Positions 26,741-60,910 of a stretch of DNA of 64,000 nt are shown here, piece after piece. The stretch covers positions 218,719 through 282,718 of the forward strand of contig JANPWX010019221.1 of the NCBI GenBank assembly GCA_024734555.1, written 5' to 3'. Below the pieces are notes generated by a model. That model did not search any database. It worked only from the letters and a program-made list of their open reading frames with translations, and was not told where the DNA came from. This stretch comes from Trochalopteron elliotii (Eukaryota; Chordata; Aves; Passeriformes; Leiothrichidae). Position 1 is the first letter of the stretch; every line of letters starts with the position of its first letter. The position numbers and the translations under genes were made by a program.

Positions 26741-29700
26741 GTGAGCCCTGCCCTGCAGCCACGGGGGAAAAATGGAAAAACTCTCCCTTTTTGCTCAAAC
26801 ACCTCAGGTTTGGGGAGTGTGTCAGCGCCCTTGAAGGGCTCGCAGTGTGCACAATTACACGCTTTTGTAATAAAGTGTGACGGGTTAAGGCTCGAGGGAT
26901 GCCGGTGAGACCATCTGACTGTGAAAGTGTGTCCAAAGCAATTTAATCAAAGCAGTGCACAGACTAGCTCTAATTCCTAGTAAAGGTCACACAGAGCACA
27001 CTCTTCACGTAGTGGGACCCTATGGGGAAGAGACAGTAGGTTCAGCTGATCACACACGTTATGATGGAGTCTTCCCAAACTTCTCCCCGTTCCTAACTCA
27101 CTTTTATACTGTTTTGTTTACGTTTAGGTGGAGATTCAGTGACTCAGTCATACACCTTAGTTAGGGGTGGTCGTGCCCTGGGAGTGGGTCACTCAGGACA
27201 GTACCTGAGGTAACCCTGGGGTGGGATGTGCTCAGTCCAAAGAGAGGGATTTCACCACGCCTGCTGATCCAACAGAACATTCTGCTTTATCTCCCTTGGC
27301 TTTCAGCTGCTGTGTGGCTGATCACCTGCAAGGTTCTACCAGGTTCCTTCCTCTGTAAGGATTTTGGCAGAGCTGCAGGGTCTCTGCCCCGGTCCACCCT
27401 CCTGTTAGTCTGGCCTGGATTGTGGTGTATGGGGGGGATCCCATCCAGGGAGTCACCACTGTATTTTCCCCTGAAATTTCCCCTTTTAACCCCCAGTTAC
27501 ATTCCCACAATGCTGTTAAAAGAAAGCCCATGTGGGAGGCACAGGTCTCTCTCTCTGTGGTGGTGCTGCTGTGGGGCTCTGCAAGAGCTCAGCTCTCCCC
27601 TGCCATAGGCACAGGGTGTTTCAGATGAAAGATGTGAAGTTTGGAACAAAAGATGGTTTTCAGTTCCAGTTGTACCCTTTAGCTTGGCTCTCCCAGCTCA
27701 GCACTGTTCCCCCTGCCCCTTTGAGGAGTCCCCAGCCCCTCTTGGCTCCTGGGTGAAACTAACTCAGGTAATTTTCATATGTGATTCATCAAACTATGTG
27801 TTGCTTGTTAAAGGAGAAAAGTGCCCATAATAACGTGGTTTGATGGCAGAGCACAGTCTTCCTGGGTGCTTTTTCCTGGGGACAAAATTTTTACACTTTA
27901 GGCCCTGTGAAGCTGGGATTACCAGGTTTTGAGTGCCACTCAGAGAATCACTGGATTTTCCTCTTCCAAGGTGTGTTTCCACTGCAGAGAACCTGGCCAT
28001 GGCGTGGCTGACTGTCCTGCAGTGCTGGAGAGCCAAGACATGGGGACGGGGATCTGCTACCGCTGTGGATCCACGGAGCACGACCTCAGCAAATGCAGAG
28101 CCAAGGTGGATCCAGCTGCTGGTGGGTCTCAGGAATTTGTGCTGTTGTGAAGTGCCCGGGTCTGAATTGTCTGACTGCTGACCCTGAAGTTTTGTGTGTT
28201 AGAAATTTAACTTTTGCAGTATGATAACGAGGAACCTGACAGTAATTTATAGCATGAAGTGATTAAAATATTGTCATTGCACTTTGTCGGGTCTGGGATT
28301 TCACGAACGGTTTGCTGTGGACCATAAACCCTGTGGGATTTTGCAGGGCCATTTCCCTATGCAAAATGTTTCATCTGTGGTGAGGTGGGACATCTGTCAA
28401 GGTCGTGTCCAGATAATCCCAAGGGGTTGTATGCTGAAGGTGAGTGTACTGATTCACTAAATTTAGTAAAATTAAACTTCAGTGTCCTTCTTACCTGATA
28501 CAGAAAAAAGTAACACTGCAAGTGAATGAGAATGTGGCTAAAATGAATTCCTGTGTATCTTCCAGTAAAAGCAGAGTAGTTCTGGGGAATTAATTGTCAA
28601 ATAATTACCCGGGGATTTCTGTTTTAAGTGTAGGTTTAGAATTAAATGACAAGGTGAAGTGCAAAGTGTGAGACTTTGCTTGTTCCTCGGTATCAGGAAA
28701 TTAACAAAGGAACAAAATGCTGTGTGAATGTAGGCAAGTGTGTATTTACATGTAGATGCACCTAAGCAGGTGGTAAGAACATTCTCACACAGTAGCTTAA
28801 GATGCTGGGAGGTGGCAAAACGCTAAAGGGAGTGGCTAGGTGGCTCTCACTAAAGGGAGAGTACCTTCAGTCTGAGTAACTTTAATGAGAAATGGGGTCC
28901 AACTTTGAAGGTTTCACTTCTCCATTGGCTCCAACAACCAGCATTCTGTCTCCTGGTGTTTCCCAGCACAAATGGGGCGTCTTTGCAAACTCCAGAGAGT
29001 GGTCCTGCAGCCCAGTTAAAGTGGAACAAAAATCACTTTGCTTTCAAGTGTTTGCATTGTGGAATTGTGTATTGTGTAGAATTTCACATCTCAGTACCTG
29101 CAGTTGAATTACCTGCCTTTCAGGACCCCCTGTCATTTTTTAAAGTTCCTTTGAGTACAGATTTCAGCAGAATTCAGCCTGTTTCTCAAAAAGAGAGCTT
29201 CCAGCAAATCAGAAGTACCCAGTAAGCAGTGGCTGGAATTTGTGGTATGTGGTACTGTACAGAACAGTGTGATCCCAAACAGCTCTATCCCACACAGACA
29301 CAGAAGGATGTTTTGTTGGGTGTTCTGTGGTGTTCTTTCCCCTCAGATGAGTAACAGCTTTCTGTGTGAACAGGTGGGGGCTGCAAACTCTGTGGCTCTG
29401 TGGAACACTTCAAAAAAGACTGCCCTGAGAAGCAGAATGCAGGTGAGCTGCAGGGGGTGTGGTGGGGGTATGGGGTGGGTGTGGGTCAGCTACTGCTCTG
29501 CATGGCTGTGGCTAGGGAAAAGACTTTGGGAAGACAACCTGGAAGCAGCAGAGGTGACCTTTTGTTGGGACACTCAGGGAGGGTGTGGAGGAATTAGTAA
29601 GTTGCAGTGCAAAACTAAGATAATCTTTTTTTGAAAAAGAAAGTTCATCTTGTGTGTATCTGAGGGCCATATGAAATAATCTGTATTTCTGGCCAGTATT

Positions 29701-30883
29701 TGTGCTGCTGTTCACAGTTTGGCAGCTGTACAGCAGGACTGACTACTGCTTTTTGCAGATTTCAGTGTGAAGTGGTGGAGCTGAGCCAAATGCCAGGTGC
29801 AAGGTGGTGGTGTGTGCAGGCAGGTGTGTCAGACACCCAGGACAGGGACAAAGAAGATCTGTCCAGCTGGATTCACAGCTAATGACCTGCTTTCTTACAT
29901 GTTCTTCAGCTTTCCATGTGGGTGGAAAAATTAAATTAGGTACCCCAAACCCCCACTGCACTACAAAAAGCAAAGCATCAAACAAGGGTTTGAAGAATGA
30001 TCCTGTTACTGGAGTGGTGACACACCTGTGCATTTTTCTGCTTAGTTTCTATGACAGTTAATGTGCCACTTCATAATAAGCTAACTTGGTGAAATTTATG
30101 TAAGAAATATTTATGGCATTTTTTATATCTGATCCTATATTTATGACATTTTTAGCTCTGAGACCATGTGTCGGATTCTGGGTGTGTGCTGCTTTGCCAG
30201 TTTAGAATGGGTCAGACTCAGTCTGAATTGGTATGACAGAACTTTATGACACCAAAAGACTCTGAAATTTCCCCCAACTTATCTGCAAGGAGCAAGGCTG
30301 TGCCTGCTTGGGTGACTGATGTCTTAGAAGCTTATAACCAGATTTTTTCTACCTTTTTCTGCTAAGTTTAACATTCATAATGAGGACTGTAAGTGCTGGT
30401 TATTTTCCCAAGGGACTTCTTTCCAAACTAGCACTGCTGGTTAAAAAGTCAAGATAATTGGAACTGTGACACCATTGGCAAGAATTGTGTTATTCTTTGA
30501 GATGAAGTGTGCCCTGTGCAGAGCATGTTGAGGTACAGGAAGGCAGGTGAGAGCTGTCAAAGGAGTTCAGGCACTGCAGTTTCCTGAGGCAGATTCTCAG
30601 GCAGTTTGGGGCAGCTTTAGTGTCCAGAGGCTGGTATGGGTACCTGTGGCATTCCTCGTGTGCAGTGCTGGGTGTGCTGGGTTTGCTGCCCTGCTGGGGC
30701 AGGCCCCAGGCTGTGCAGGTGGCAGGGCTGGCCCTGGCACTGCTGTGTTGTGTCCCTGTCCCTGCAGAGCAGGTGACAGTCGGGCGCTGGACCCCCGGCC
30801 TGAGCGCGGACCACGAGGACGTCGCGGTGGTGCCGGCGCTGCAGAGAGCACAGCCCAAGCGACCCAAGGTTGTCACTTTCTGA
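26474..30883 (+). CDS. ZCCHC9: Zinc finger CCHC domain-containing protein 9, 5 coding exons
   Basis: Exons 26474-26740, 27971-28121, 28347-28439, 29374-29442 and 30768-30883 join in frame to 231 residues. The start MTGWARRT parallels mammalian MTRWARVS. Residues 40-89 are highly basic with a KKEYENQDVNGF block. Four CX2CX4HX4C zinc knuckles follow: Cys91/94-His99-Cys104, Cys118/121-His126-Cys131, Cys147/150-His155-Cys160 and Cys174/177-His182-Cys187. The tail has VGRWTPGLSADHED and ends PKRPKVVTF. The family is nuclear/nucleolar and binds nucleic acid through its knuckles; its exact role is not settled. The human protein is about 271 residues, so this one is some 40 shorter, the difference lying in the N-terminal region. 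The frame is open into the upstream gap, but the ATG fits the orthologue's start. Confidence 0.95.
26876..27509 (-). mobile_element. Solo LTR with TATA box, antisense in ZCCHC9 intron 1
   Basis: Read on the minus strand it starts TGTGGGAATGTAACTGGGGG and ends CCCGTCACA, about 634 bp with TG...CA ends. A TATAAAAG box lies at 27109-27102 (minus), about 400 bp from the left end, the usual U3 arrangement, and an R/U5-like segment follows. No retroviral internal genes are present. No target duplication was found, so the exact ends are approximate. It begins 135 bp after the first exon's splice donor. Confidence 0.6.
27971..28121 (+). CDS. ZCCHC9: ZCCHC9 coding exon 2 (zinc knuckles 1 and 2)
   Basis: Acceptor TCCTCTTCCAAG, donor G|gtgggt, phase 0 in and 1 out. 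It encodes VCFHCREPGHGVADC and, 13 residues on, CYRCGSTEHDLSKC, both perfect CCHC knuckles. Confidence 0.97.
28347..28439 (+). CDS. ZCCHC9: ZCCHC9 coding exon 3 (zinc knuckle 3)
   Basis: 93 nt, phase 1 at both ends, acceptor GGGATTTTGCAG, donor G|gtgagt. It encodes PFPYAKCFICGEVGHLSRSC and PDNPKGLYAE. Confidence 0.97.
29374..29442 (+). CDS. ZCCHC9: ZCCHC9 coding exon 4 (zinc knuckle 4)
   Basis: 69 nt, phase 1 at both ends, acceptor TGTGTGAACAG, donor G|gtgagc. It encodes GGCKLCGSVEHFKKDCPEKQ, the fourth CCHC knuckle. Confidence 0.97.
30768..30883 (+). CDS. ZCCHC9: ZCCHC9 last coding exon (residues 194-231 and stop)
   Basis: Acceptor GTCCCTGTCCCTGCAG. It encodes EQVTVGRWTPGLSADHED, a GC-rich variable stretch and the conserved basic end KRPKVVTF. 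TGA at 30881-30883. Confidence 0.95.
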
Positions 30884-31724
30884 AGGTTTCCTGGCTCTCA
30901 AACAGTCCTCCTGCACTGCTGCACTCCAGGATGGTGACGACAGAGAGTGGATCCAGAAAATCAAGCAGGCTGCAGAGGAATTGCTTTTTTGCCTCCCCTC
31001 ATTTTCCCCGTTTGCCTCCCAAACTTGCCTGGCTCACTGTAAAGCTGGGAACAACAGGAGCACAGCAAGTGGCTATTTTATTAAAGCAATTGTGGGTGTT
31101 TTTTTACAGGTTCTTGCTGGATTAAAGTTTGATTTTGCCTTTTCCTTTCAGGAATAATGAACTTATTCCTCTGTATGTTCCAGCTTGAGCAGTCTTGTGG
31201 TGAAGTTACAGATCAACCCTGTGGGCTGCTGAACTTGGGGTGCAGCTCCTGGTGGATATAGTTGTTATTATCAGCCATTAGCCTCACTGATCATGCACAT
31301 TGGGTCATTTGAGTGTGTTCACTAACAGAATCAAGCCCTTCCTCTGAGGCCTGTGGTGAAACACAACCCTAAAATACTGGAGAGCAAGTGAGAAGCTTTC
31401 TTAGTTTATTTCTTTTTCAAAGAAAATGCTCAAAAATCTGCAGTGTTTCCATGCCTTGATAAGCTGGGAGTAAACTTTTCTTTGTATTGCACCTTCCTGC
31501 TTCATGGCAGACTTACTATTTTTAAATGGAGACTGCAGCTGTAGAAAAACTGGTGGATATTAAAAAGAAAGATTAGGAAACCAACTTCAGAGTTCCTGCA
31601 GCCACCAGCGTTACAGGAGAAGTGCATCCTGAGCTCCCTTCACATGCTTTTCTTGCAGCAAAAAACAAATACAGGGAATGAAATTGTGCGGAGATATTTT
31701 ATATTTGTACAGGTAATTCTTTTT

Positions 31725-31730
31725 AATAAA
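31725..31730 (+). terminator. ZCCHC9: Likely ZCCHC9 poly(A) signal AATAAA
   Basis: The first canonical plus-strand AATAAA after the stop codon, about 840 bases downstream, followed by a T/G-rich stretch. ATTAAA variants nearer 31080 and 31125 could give shorter 3' ends. Confidence 0.6.
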
Positions 31731-31749
31731 ATGCTGCTAAAGAATACAG

Positions 31750-33328
31750 TGGTTAGGTGTCATATTTTAGGTTTCTTGGTGCTGCTGTGGAGAGTGAGAT
31801 GGGGTGTGCAGTTTGTATTAATCAGAGCATATTTTTAAATGGGCAAGAGGAGTGGATGTGAATGAAACCAAGGTTTAATTATGGAGTTTTAATTAACTTG
31901 GATAAAAGCTCAAAGCTGTCAGTTTAATGTGGACATTTTGGCAACAGACATTTATCCCAGCTTAAGAACCATTTCCCTTTCCATTCTATGAATTAAGTAT
32001 ATTGTTTGAAAAGCATCTTTTTAGATAATTTCCCTGCTCCTTGGCTTTGTAATGTGTTCTTGCAGCCTTGGGGCCGTGGACTTGGCCTGTCCTGGTGGTA
32101 CCAGTGCTGCCCAGTGAGGGCTGCTGCAGCAGAGGGGTGTGCTGTGGTTGTGGAGCTCCTGAGGAGCTCCTGCAGAGCAATTTGAGCTGTAACTGCTGGA
32201 TAAAACCACTCGTTAGATGCACCCACTGGTATTTCACAGAGGCATGCGTGGCTGCAGGAAGCTGTTTGGAAAGCACCCGCAGAAGGTGCTGTTCTGTGAA
32301 GATGTAAACCCATTCATTTACAGTGCCTGGTGCAGACAGCATCTGGGCTGGTTATCCCCGGTGCTTGTGTCCAGAGCCGACATTAGGGGTCTCTCTTCAC
32401 CAGCACTGGGATCTCGGTTTACCTGTGCAGCCCAGGGCTGCTCTGCCATCACCTGCACACCGCAGGCTCGGGGAGAGCTGCTGCCGGAGGGAGCTGGACC
32501 CTCCTGAGCTGGGAGGCGGCAAACACGACCTTGGTGGCTTCCGTGCTCTGGAGAGGACTGCCCATGCTCCCAGAATGAACTGCTGCACTTTATCCACGTG
32601 AAGGAAATGCTGATCCAGAATCAGATGTGGATCTGTCGTCCCTGCTGCTGAGCCATGTGCCAGGAGCTGTGTCTCTCCCTGCATTCCTGGTGAAGCACAG
32701 CCCGGTGCTGGGGCTCGGCAGGCAGAGCTGTGCCCAAACTGTGCCACAGGCCAGGGGACACCGGAGAGGTGACACCCCCAGGGCTCCCCTCGGTGCCTCC
32801 CCTGCCACACTTCTCACGTGCAGACTGTGCTGATGGGTTCTGCAGCCTGTAAATCCCTGCAGCAGGCTCTGCTGTGGCTGCAGGGCCAGTTGAAGGTGTG
32901 CCGGCCCCGAGAGCTCTCACCCTGGCGGTGGTGACACTGCAGTGACATCGAGTGGCAGTGCTGCAGCTCACACGCTTTGCTCCCTTCACCCTCAGATCCT
33001 TCAGGGTCCAAATGCTGATGAGCACACTCGTTGCTCTGACAAGGCCTCTCTGAGCTCAAACAGGAGCAGCAAACAAAGCAGACACAGCCCAGCCCCCGGA
33101 GCCATCCCTGGGTTTGTTGGTGAGGAGTGGATCCAGGAGTTGCTGTTGTGCGTTTGCTCCAGCCTGGCACAGCTGGCACAGAGGCTGGAGCTCACGGATC
33201 TCCTGCTGAACCCACCACCACTGCAGGGCAGCCTTCTGCACCCCCAAGCACTGCGATGAGTCTGTAACCTCAGAAACAATAATTTATTGGGAGTCACAGA
33301 TAAACGGACAAGTACTAAAGTACAGACA
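31750..33328. other. Intergenic region ZCCHC9-ACOT12, no gene seen
   Basis: The part from 32050 to 33260 is comparatively GC-rich and yields many short overlapping frames on both strands, none of which resembles a protein. No RNA gene was recognised. Confidence 0.55.
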
Positions 33329-33992
33329 TGTCCTAGAGTGACTATGTATCCCCAAATCGTCTGTTCTGTACCTTTAAGACTAGTTCTGAAAGTGAGCAAA
33401 GAAAGAAGAAGCGCGCAGTTTGTTTTGAGAAACAAACTCACTCCTCTGAATCTGCTCTCGTCCTTGGGACTGTGTGGTTTCTTTTTTTTTCCTTCGTCGA
33501 ATGCACAGAAGGCAGCCAGAGAGAGTTTTTTTTCTCCTCTTGTTAGTCTAACTAGCTGAAGCAAAGAAGCTTTCCTAGACTGTTTTTTTTTATTATTTTA
33601 TTTTTCTTTGAGACTGTTTAAATCTGCTCAAGACTGAAAAACCCAAAAAAGCGCCAAGATCTTGCACCCCGTGGCCCACCGGGCCGGGGCTCGGCATTTT
33701 TCAGCACTGAAGGGACTGATAAACAGACTCCTGACACGAACTCTCAGTTTTGCCATCTCTCTTCGGAGCAGCGAAAAGTTTTATTGTTTCATATTATTAT
33801 TATTGTTATTATTATTATTCATTCTTTATGCTTGTGGGCATTTTGTTTGTTAAATAAATAAGGCTTTTTTTTCCACTCTATCTCTGAAAGAATTATTTCC
33901 CCAAACCGGCTGGGAGGAGGGGCTGTTTGGATTTACTTTTCAAAAGAACCCCATTCGGAGATTTCCTCCCAAATTTGCCCTAAACCAAGACA
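33329..33992 (-). mobile_element. Complete solo LTR, 664 bp, with 5-bp target duplication AGACA
   Basis: On the plus strand the element starts TGTCCTAGAGTG and ends TAAACCAAGACA. Direct repeats AGACA lie immediately outside at 33324-33328 and 33993-33997. On its own strand it starts TGTCTTGGTTTAGGG, a typical songbird ERV LTR beginning. It includes an (ATT)n stretch and AATAAA at 33785-33780 on the minus strand. No internal retroviral genes remain, so it is a recombined solo LTR. It has the same orientation as ACOT12 and lies just beyond that gene's stop codon. Confidence 0.9.
33780..33785 (-). terminator. AATAAA inside LTR, candidate ACOT12 poly(A) signal
   Basis: Minus-strand AATAAA about 704 bases after the ACOT12 stop codon. 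Between the stop and the LTR edge I found no minus-strand AATAAA or ATTAAA, only weaker TATAAA-type variants. ACOT12 may therefore use this LTR signal; this is inference. Confidence 0.35.
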
Positions 33993-34488
33993 AGACATTA
34001 GCAAACACTAATTTACATGGGTTGTAATCAGTTTATAAATAATGGATGTGCAAGGACCTGCATGCCCAGGTCAGAGCACTGGCAAAGCTATTTGGTAGCA
34101 CTGGTTTCTGCTGGTTACAAGGGATGGTATTTTAGAACTGCCTGGATGCCACTCTGTTCAATGTAACATTAAAATAGTGAAATAGTGTTATGAACTACAG
34201 CTCTATTGAGCCAAGTTCTGCCTCCATTTATATAAAATTCATTAATGCAATCAAAAGTAGAATCTGTTCCTTAATCTTTTTTAAATTAAAGATTGAATTT
34301 AGAGCCTAAGGCCTAAGCTTGGTTTGATAGAAAATGCTTGTACCAGGTATTTTCAGGCTGAAGCCCAATACTAACTACATGATCTGAAGCAAGTAACCCA
34401 CAGAAGAATGATTAACACCCTTGCAGGAATTTAAACCAGAACTGCTTGATAAATCTTCAGATGTCCCTTCAGAAATCTGTTTTTAACT

Positions 34489-57261
<22,773 letters not shown>

Positions 57262-57602
57262 NNNNNNNNNNNNNNNNNNNNNNNNNNNNNNNNNNNNNNN
57301 NNNNNNNNNNNNNNNNNNNNNNNNNNNNNNNNNNNNNNNNNNNNNNNNNNNNNNNNNNNNNNNNNNNNNNNNNNNNNNNNNNNNNNNNNNNNNNNNNNNN
57401 NNNNNNNNNNNNNNNNNNNNNNNNNNNNNNNNNNNNNNNNNNNNNNNNNNNNNNNNNNNNNNNNNNNNNNNNNNNNNNNNNNNNNNNNNNNNNNNNNNNN
57501 NNNNNNNNNNNNNNNNNNNNNNNNNNNNNNNNNNNNNNNNNNNNNNNNNNNNNNNNNNNNNNNNNNNNNNNNNNNNNNNNNNNNNNNNNNNNNNNNNNNN
57601 NN
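57262..57602. other. Assembly gap, 341 N
   Basis: A run of 341 N, likely an estimated-size gap, in CpG-rich sequence at the ACOT12 promoter. It hides the start codon and probable transcription start. Confidence 0.98.
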
Positions 57603-57689
57603 GCCTCCGCCTCAGCCATGGGCGGGACCGGCCCGCCCGGCACCGGGTGGGGCGGAATCGCCTCCGCCGGCCTCCTGCGGAGGCGGGAC

Positions 57690-58010
57690 GGGCTGAGGGG
57701 AAAGAGAGCCTGGGAAGAGGGAAAAGGAGTGCTCGGTGTGAGGGGAAAGGGAGCCCGGGGTGAGGGGAAAGGGAAGCCCGAGCTGAGGGATTAAGGAGTA
57801 CCTGCGATGAAGGAAAGAGTGGGACGAAGCTGGTGGGAAAGAAGGGCCAGGGATGAGGAGAACGTGGTTGTGAGGATGTGGGGCCGGGGGTGAGGTGCTG
57901 AGGGGAAGAGGATGCCTGGGATGAGGGGAAAGGAGCGTCTGAGGGTACAAAGGTAACAGGGGTGAGGGAAAAAGGATGAGAGTAAGGGGGTGTTGGGGAT
58001 GAGAGGGTGG
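57690..58010 (+). repeat. Degenerate purine-rich minisatellite upstream of ACOT12
   Basis: Repeated variants of GTGAGGGGAAAGGGAGCCYG, about 22-28 bp each, from near 57690 and decaying toward 58010. Strongly A/G on the plus strand. Confidence 0.8.
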
Positions 58011-58021
58011 GGTGCCAGTGC

Positions 58022-58415
58022 TGGGGGAATCGTGGAATGGTTTGTGTTGCAACGGACCTTAAAGCCCATCCAGCCCCACCCCTGCCGTGGGCAGGGACAC
58101 CTTCCACTGTCCCAGGCTGCTCCAAGCCCCAGTGTCCAGCCTGGCTTTGGACACTGCCAGGGATCCAGGGGCAGCCACAGCTTCTCTGGGCAACCTGTGC
58201 CAGGGCCTCCCCACCCTCCCAGGGAACAATTCTGTCCCAGTATTCCATCTTCACCTCCTATCTCAGTTTGAAGCCATTCCCCCTTATTCTGCCACTGCAT
58301 ACTCTGGTACAAAGTCTCTCTCCAGCTCTCTTAGACCCTTTAGGTACTGGAGGGTGCTCTAAGGTCTCTGCACAGCCTTCACCTCTCCAAGGTGAGCAGC
58401 TCCAATGAAGGGGGT
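58022..58415 (-). mobile_element. CR1 LINE 3' fragment, minus orientation, upstream of ACOT12
   Basis: About 390 bp matching the reverse complement of the CR1 3' region in order: GGACCTTAAAGCCCATCCAG, GTGGGCAGGGACACCTTCCA, CACAGCTTCTCTGGGCAACC, CAGTTTGAAGCCATTCCCCC, TTTAGGTACTGGAGGGTGCT. Diverged and 5'-truncated. Confidence 0.92.
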
Positions 58416-58419
58416 GCTG

Positions 58420-60910
58420 GTTGTGTACAGGGCACCATGGATTAGATACTCCCTCCACTTCTGCCGCAGGACTCCCAAGCCTGGCACCTGCCACTGCTAG
58501 GTTTGGTGTCCACTGTCACTGAAAGGTCTCAAATCTGGTTCATATTTTAATTTTTATTTCTCTTTTGGAGTCTTCCCCTCTCATGTTTTTACCAACTTGA
58601 CAGCTCAGCAGATGCGTCCAGGACAGACACGTTCCCATCTCCATAGGCAGTGGAACCACTGGCACTTCCAGCATGGATGTTTTGATTCCCACCTCTGTGG
58701 CCACAGCCCTGGTCCACATTCCTGCAGGAGTCAACAGCTGGAGAGCTCACAGAGAACTCCTCCTCTTACCTCCTCCTTCTCACACGGTTGGTAAGGGTAT
58801 TGCTGCTCTTGCACACTGTGAAAATACAAGCACTGCTGAGGAAGAGCAGAGCAATGGCTCCTAAGCTGTCAGGAGGGTCAAAGTTTTACTATTGCCAGGA
58901 TACAGTGTTATTGCTATTAAAGGCTCTGCCAGTTTGGGGATGCTCAGCCTGGGCTTGTCATGAGGCAGATGTGTTACTGCAATGTAGCAGAGGGTATAAA
59001 GCATAAATGGTTTTCAGGTAAGAATGCAAGGCTTGTATTTGACTATTTTGCTGCATAGTTCAATGCAGCAGCAAGACTGTTTTCTGTAGCCCTTCCTTAC
59101 AACCTTTCCTCTTGGTAGTTACTGTTCCAGAGAGGGCTTCCCATGTTTCTCAGAAACATACATCCATGAGTTTATATCGTGAACACTTGTTCATTTAAAC
59201 ATTGTTAAAGATCCAGCTTTAACCTATAACAGCCAGGAAAATTTGAATTTTAACCAAGACAGAGTTTCTCAGGCTGTAGGGGTTCTCTTCCCACACAGTC
59301 TGTTCCTATCACTGCACTGCTATAGCACTATCTGTTTCTATGCACATACTCTTTTTATCAAGCAACACCATGGCTGTATCATCTCACTTGTTACATTTCA
59401 GAAGATCCTGGCTCTGAAAATCAGCATGTTGTGCTATTCCCTACATTTATTTTTGTTCTGTTGCTTCAGATAAAAAAAATACTGGTATCTCTCTCCTCTG
59501 GCTTCTGTGAAGGGAAAAACTAGACTGTCATGGCAGAGAGACACTTTGGCCTTGCTGCCTGAAGAGAGTCTGTAAAATGTTTGCACCCAATCCTTTCTCC
59601 TTCCTCAACTGCTCAGTCCAGATGACAAAAACTCAAATTATCAGTTTCTCACACTATGGCTCCTAGATGCTAGAAGAAAAACTCTGTAAACAGAATTGAA
59701 CATTTTCCTATTAAAAAACCCCAAACCCTTAACTTACATTTTGCCTGCCTAGGCCAGTAATTTGTAAATTTGTTTTCAGGTTTATCTTGTCACGCTCAGG
59801 CATTCTCTAAGATAATGCTGTTTGTTGTTCTTCCATGGGCAGCTTTCTGCACCTCTGTTAAGCACAGTCCCAATGATCAGGTGCCTGGCCTGTTATGGAT
59901 CTCTTCTTTGCTGTGAGATGAGGAGCTACAAAGCCGCTGGAATCACAGGGGGGCAAAGTGAAATTGAAATCTGCTCATGTGAAAAACCTACAGTGAGTGT
60001 GTGGGGAGCTCGTGCTTGGGGTGAGGGGAAAGAGAAGCAGCTGCAGCAAGGGAAAGCTGTTGTTTCGGAATCACGCCTCTGATCTGCACTTGGCCCTCAG
60101 GGGAGGATGTAATTCAGGGAGTGTCCTTTGGGCAACAGGGATACAAATAAGCAGTGCCCATGACAGACACACCTGGGCAGTGAGGCCAGGGAACTCTAAA
60201 ATGAGCTTTCCCAAATGATTCTCTGCTTTCACAAGCTGCATTTCCTCTGCCCTCCAGCTACAGGAGATAGAAGCTAAAGTAGTGTAAATGGACTGCAAAG
60301 GAACCACTGAGGCTGACTCCTGTAGTTTCTCACACAATCTCTATTGGACTAAAACAGTGTTTTACAGCTTTTGGTGCTCAGGTAATACCTGCCAAGTCAG
60401 TACAGTTCTCCTTTCACTGCTGAAAAAAGAGAAGTTAAGCTGCTGGCCCCATTTCAGAGAGGAGATCTGTGTTTTCAATAGTTTCCCACTTGAAAATTAC
60501 TTTCTGTAGCACAGCTACAGCAGCACCTGTGGCATCACAGGGGTAGCTGGACCTAAAGCAGCCTTTGTGGAAGCACCTTTGTACATCTTTTCCAGTTAAT
60601 AAACAATGAGCTCAGCCTTAGATGTGAATAAATCTTCTGTAAAGTAAAGCCATTAGACATAGCAAGAAGTGTTCCAAAATGCATCGTTTTGGGAATGTTT
60701 TAAATACAGATGTCAGCTACTGCAGTAAATCAACTGCAGTATAGAGCTGTGCATTTCTGTAGCCAGCATACTTCTATGTTCTAGAAACAAATGTATTACT
60801 GCCTGAAGTTATAAATGTTTTATGTAGGCTTCTTTTATAACTCTAATTATTTATGGAAAAAAGGTGTTTGGTTGCAGGGTTTTTTTGGGACACAGCTTGT
60901 GAAAATACAA
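58420..60910. other. Intergenic, no gene seen
   Basis: No frame resembles a protein and no RNA gene was recognised. A stretch at 60015-60040 (GGGGTGAGGGGAAAGAGAAG) resembles one unit of the minisatellite at 57690. Confidence 0.5.

Noticed and set aside
25904..26908. Long plus-strand open frame across the N gap upstream of ZCCHC9
   Set aside because: Openness is produced by a CR1 copy, GC-rich promoter sequence and Ns. Only the part from 26474 matches a protein.
31986..33564. Several overlapping 90-190-residue frames on both strands between ZCCHC9 and ACOT12
   Set aside because: Frames overlap in many registers, lack domains, and some run into the solo LTR at 33329. They reflect GC content rather than genes.
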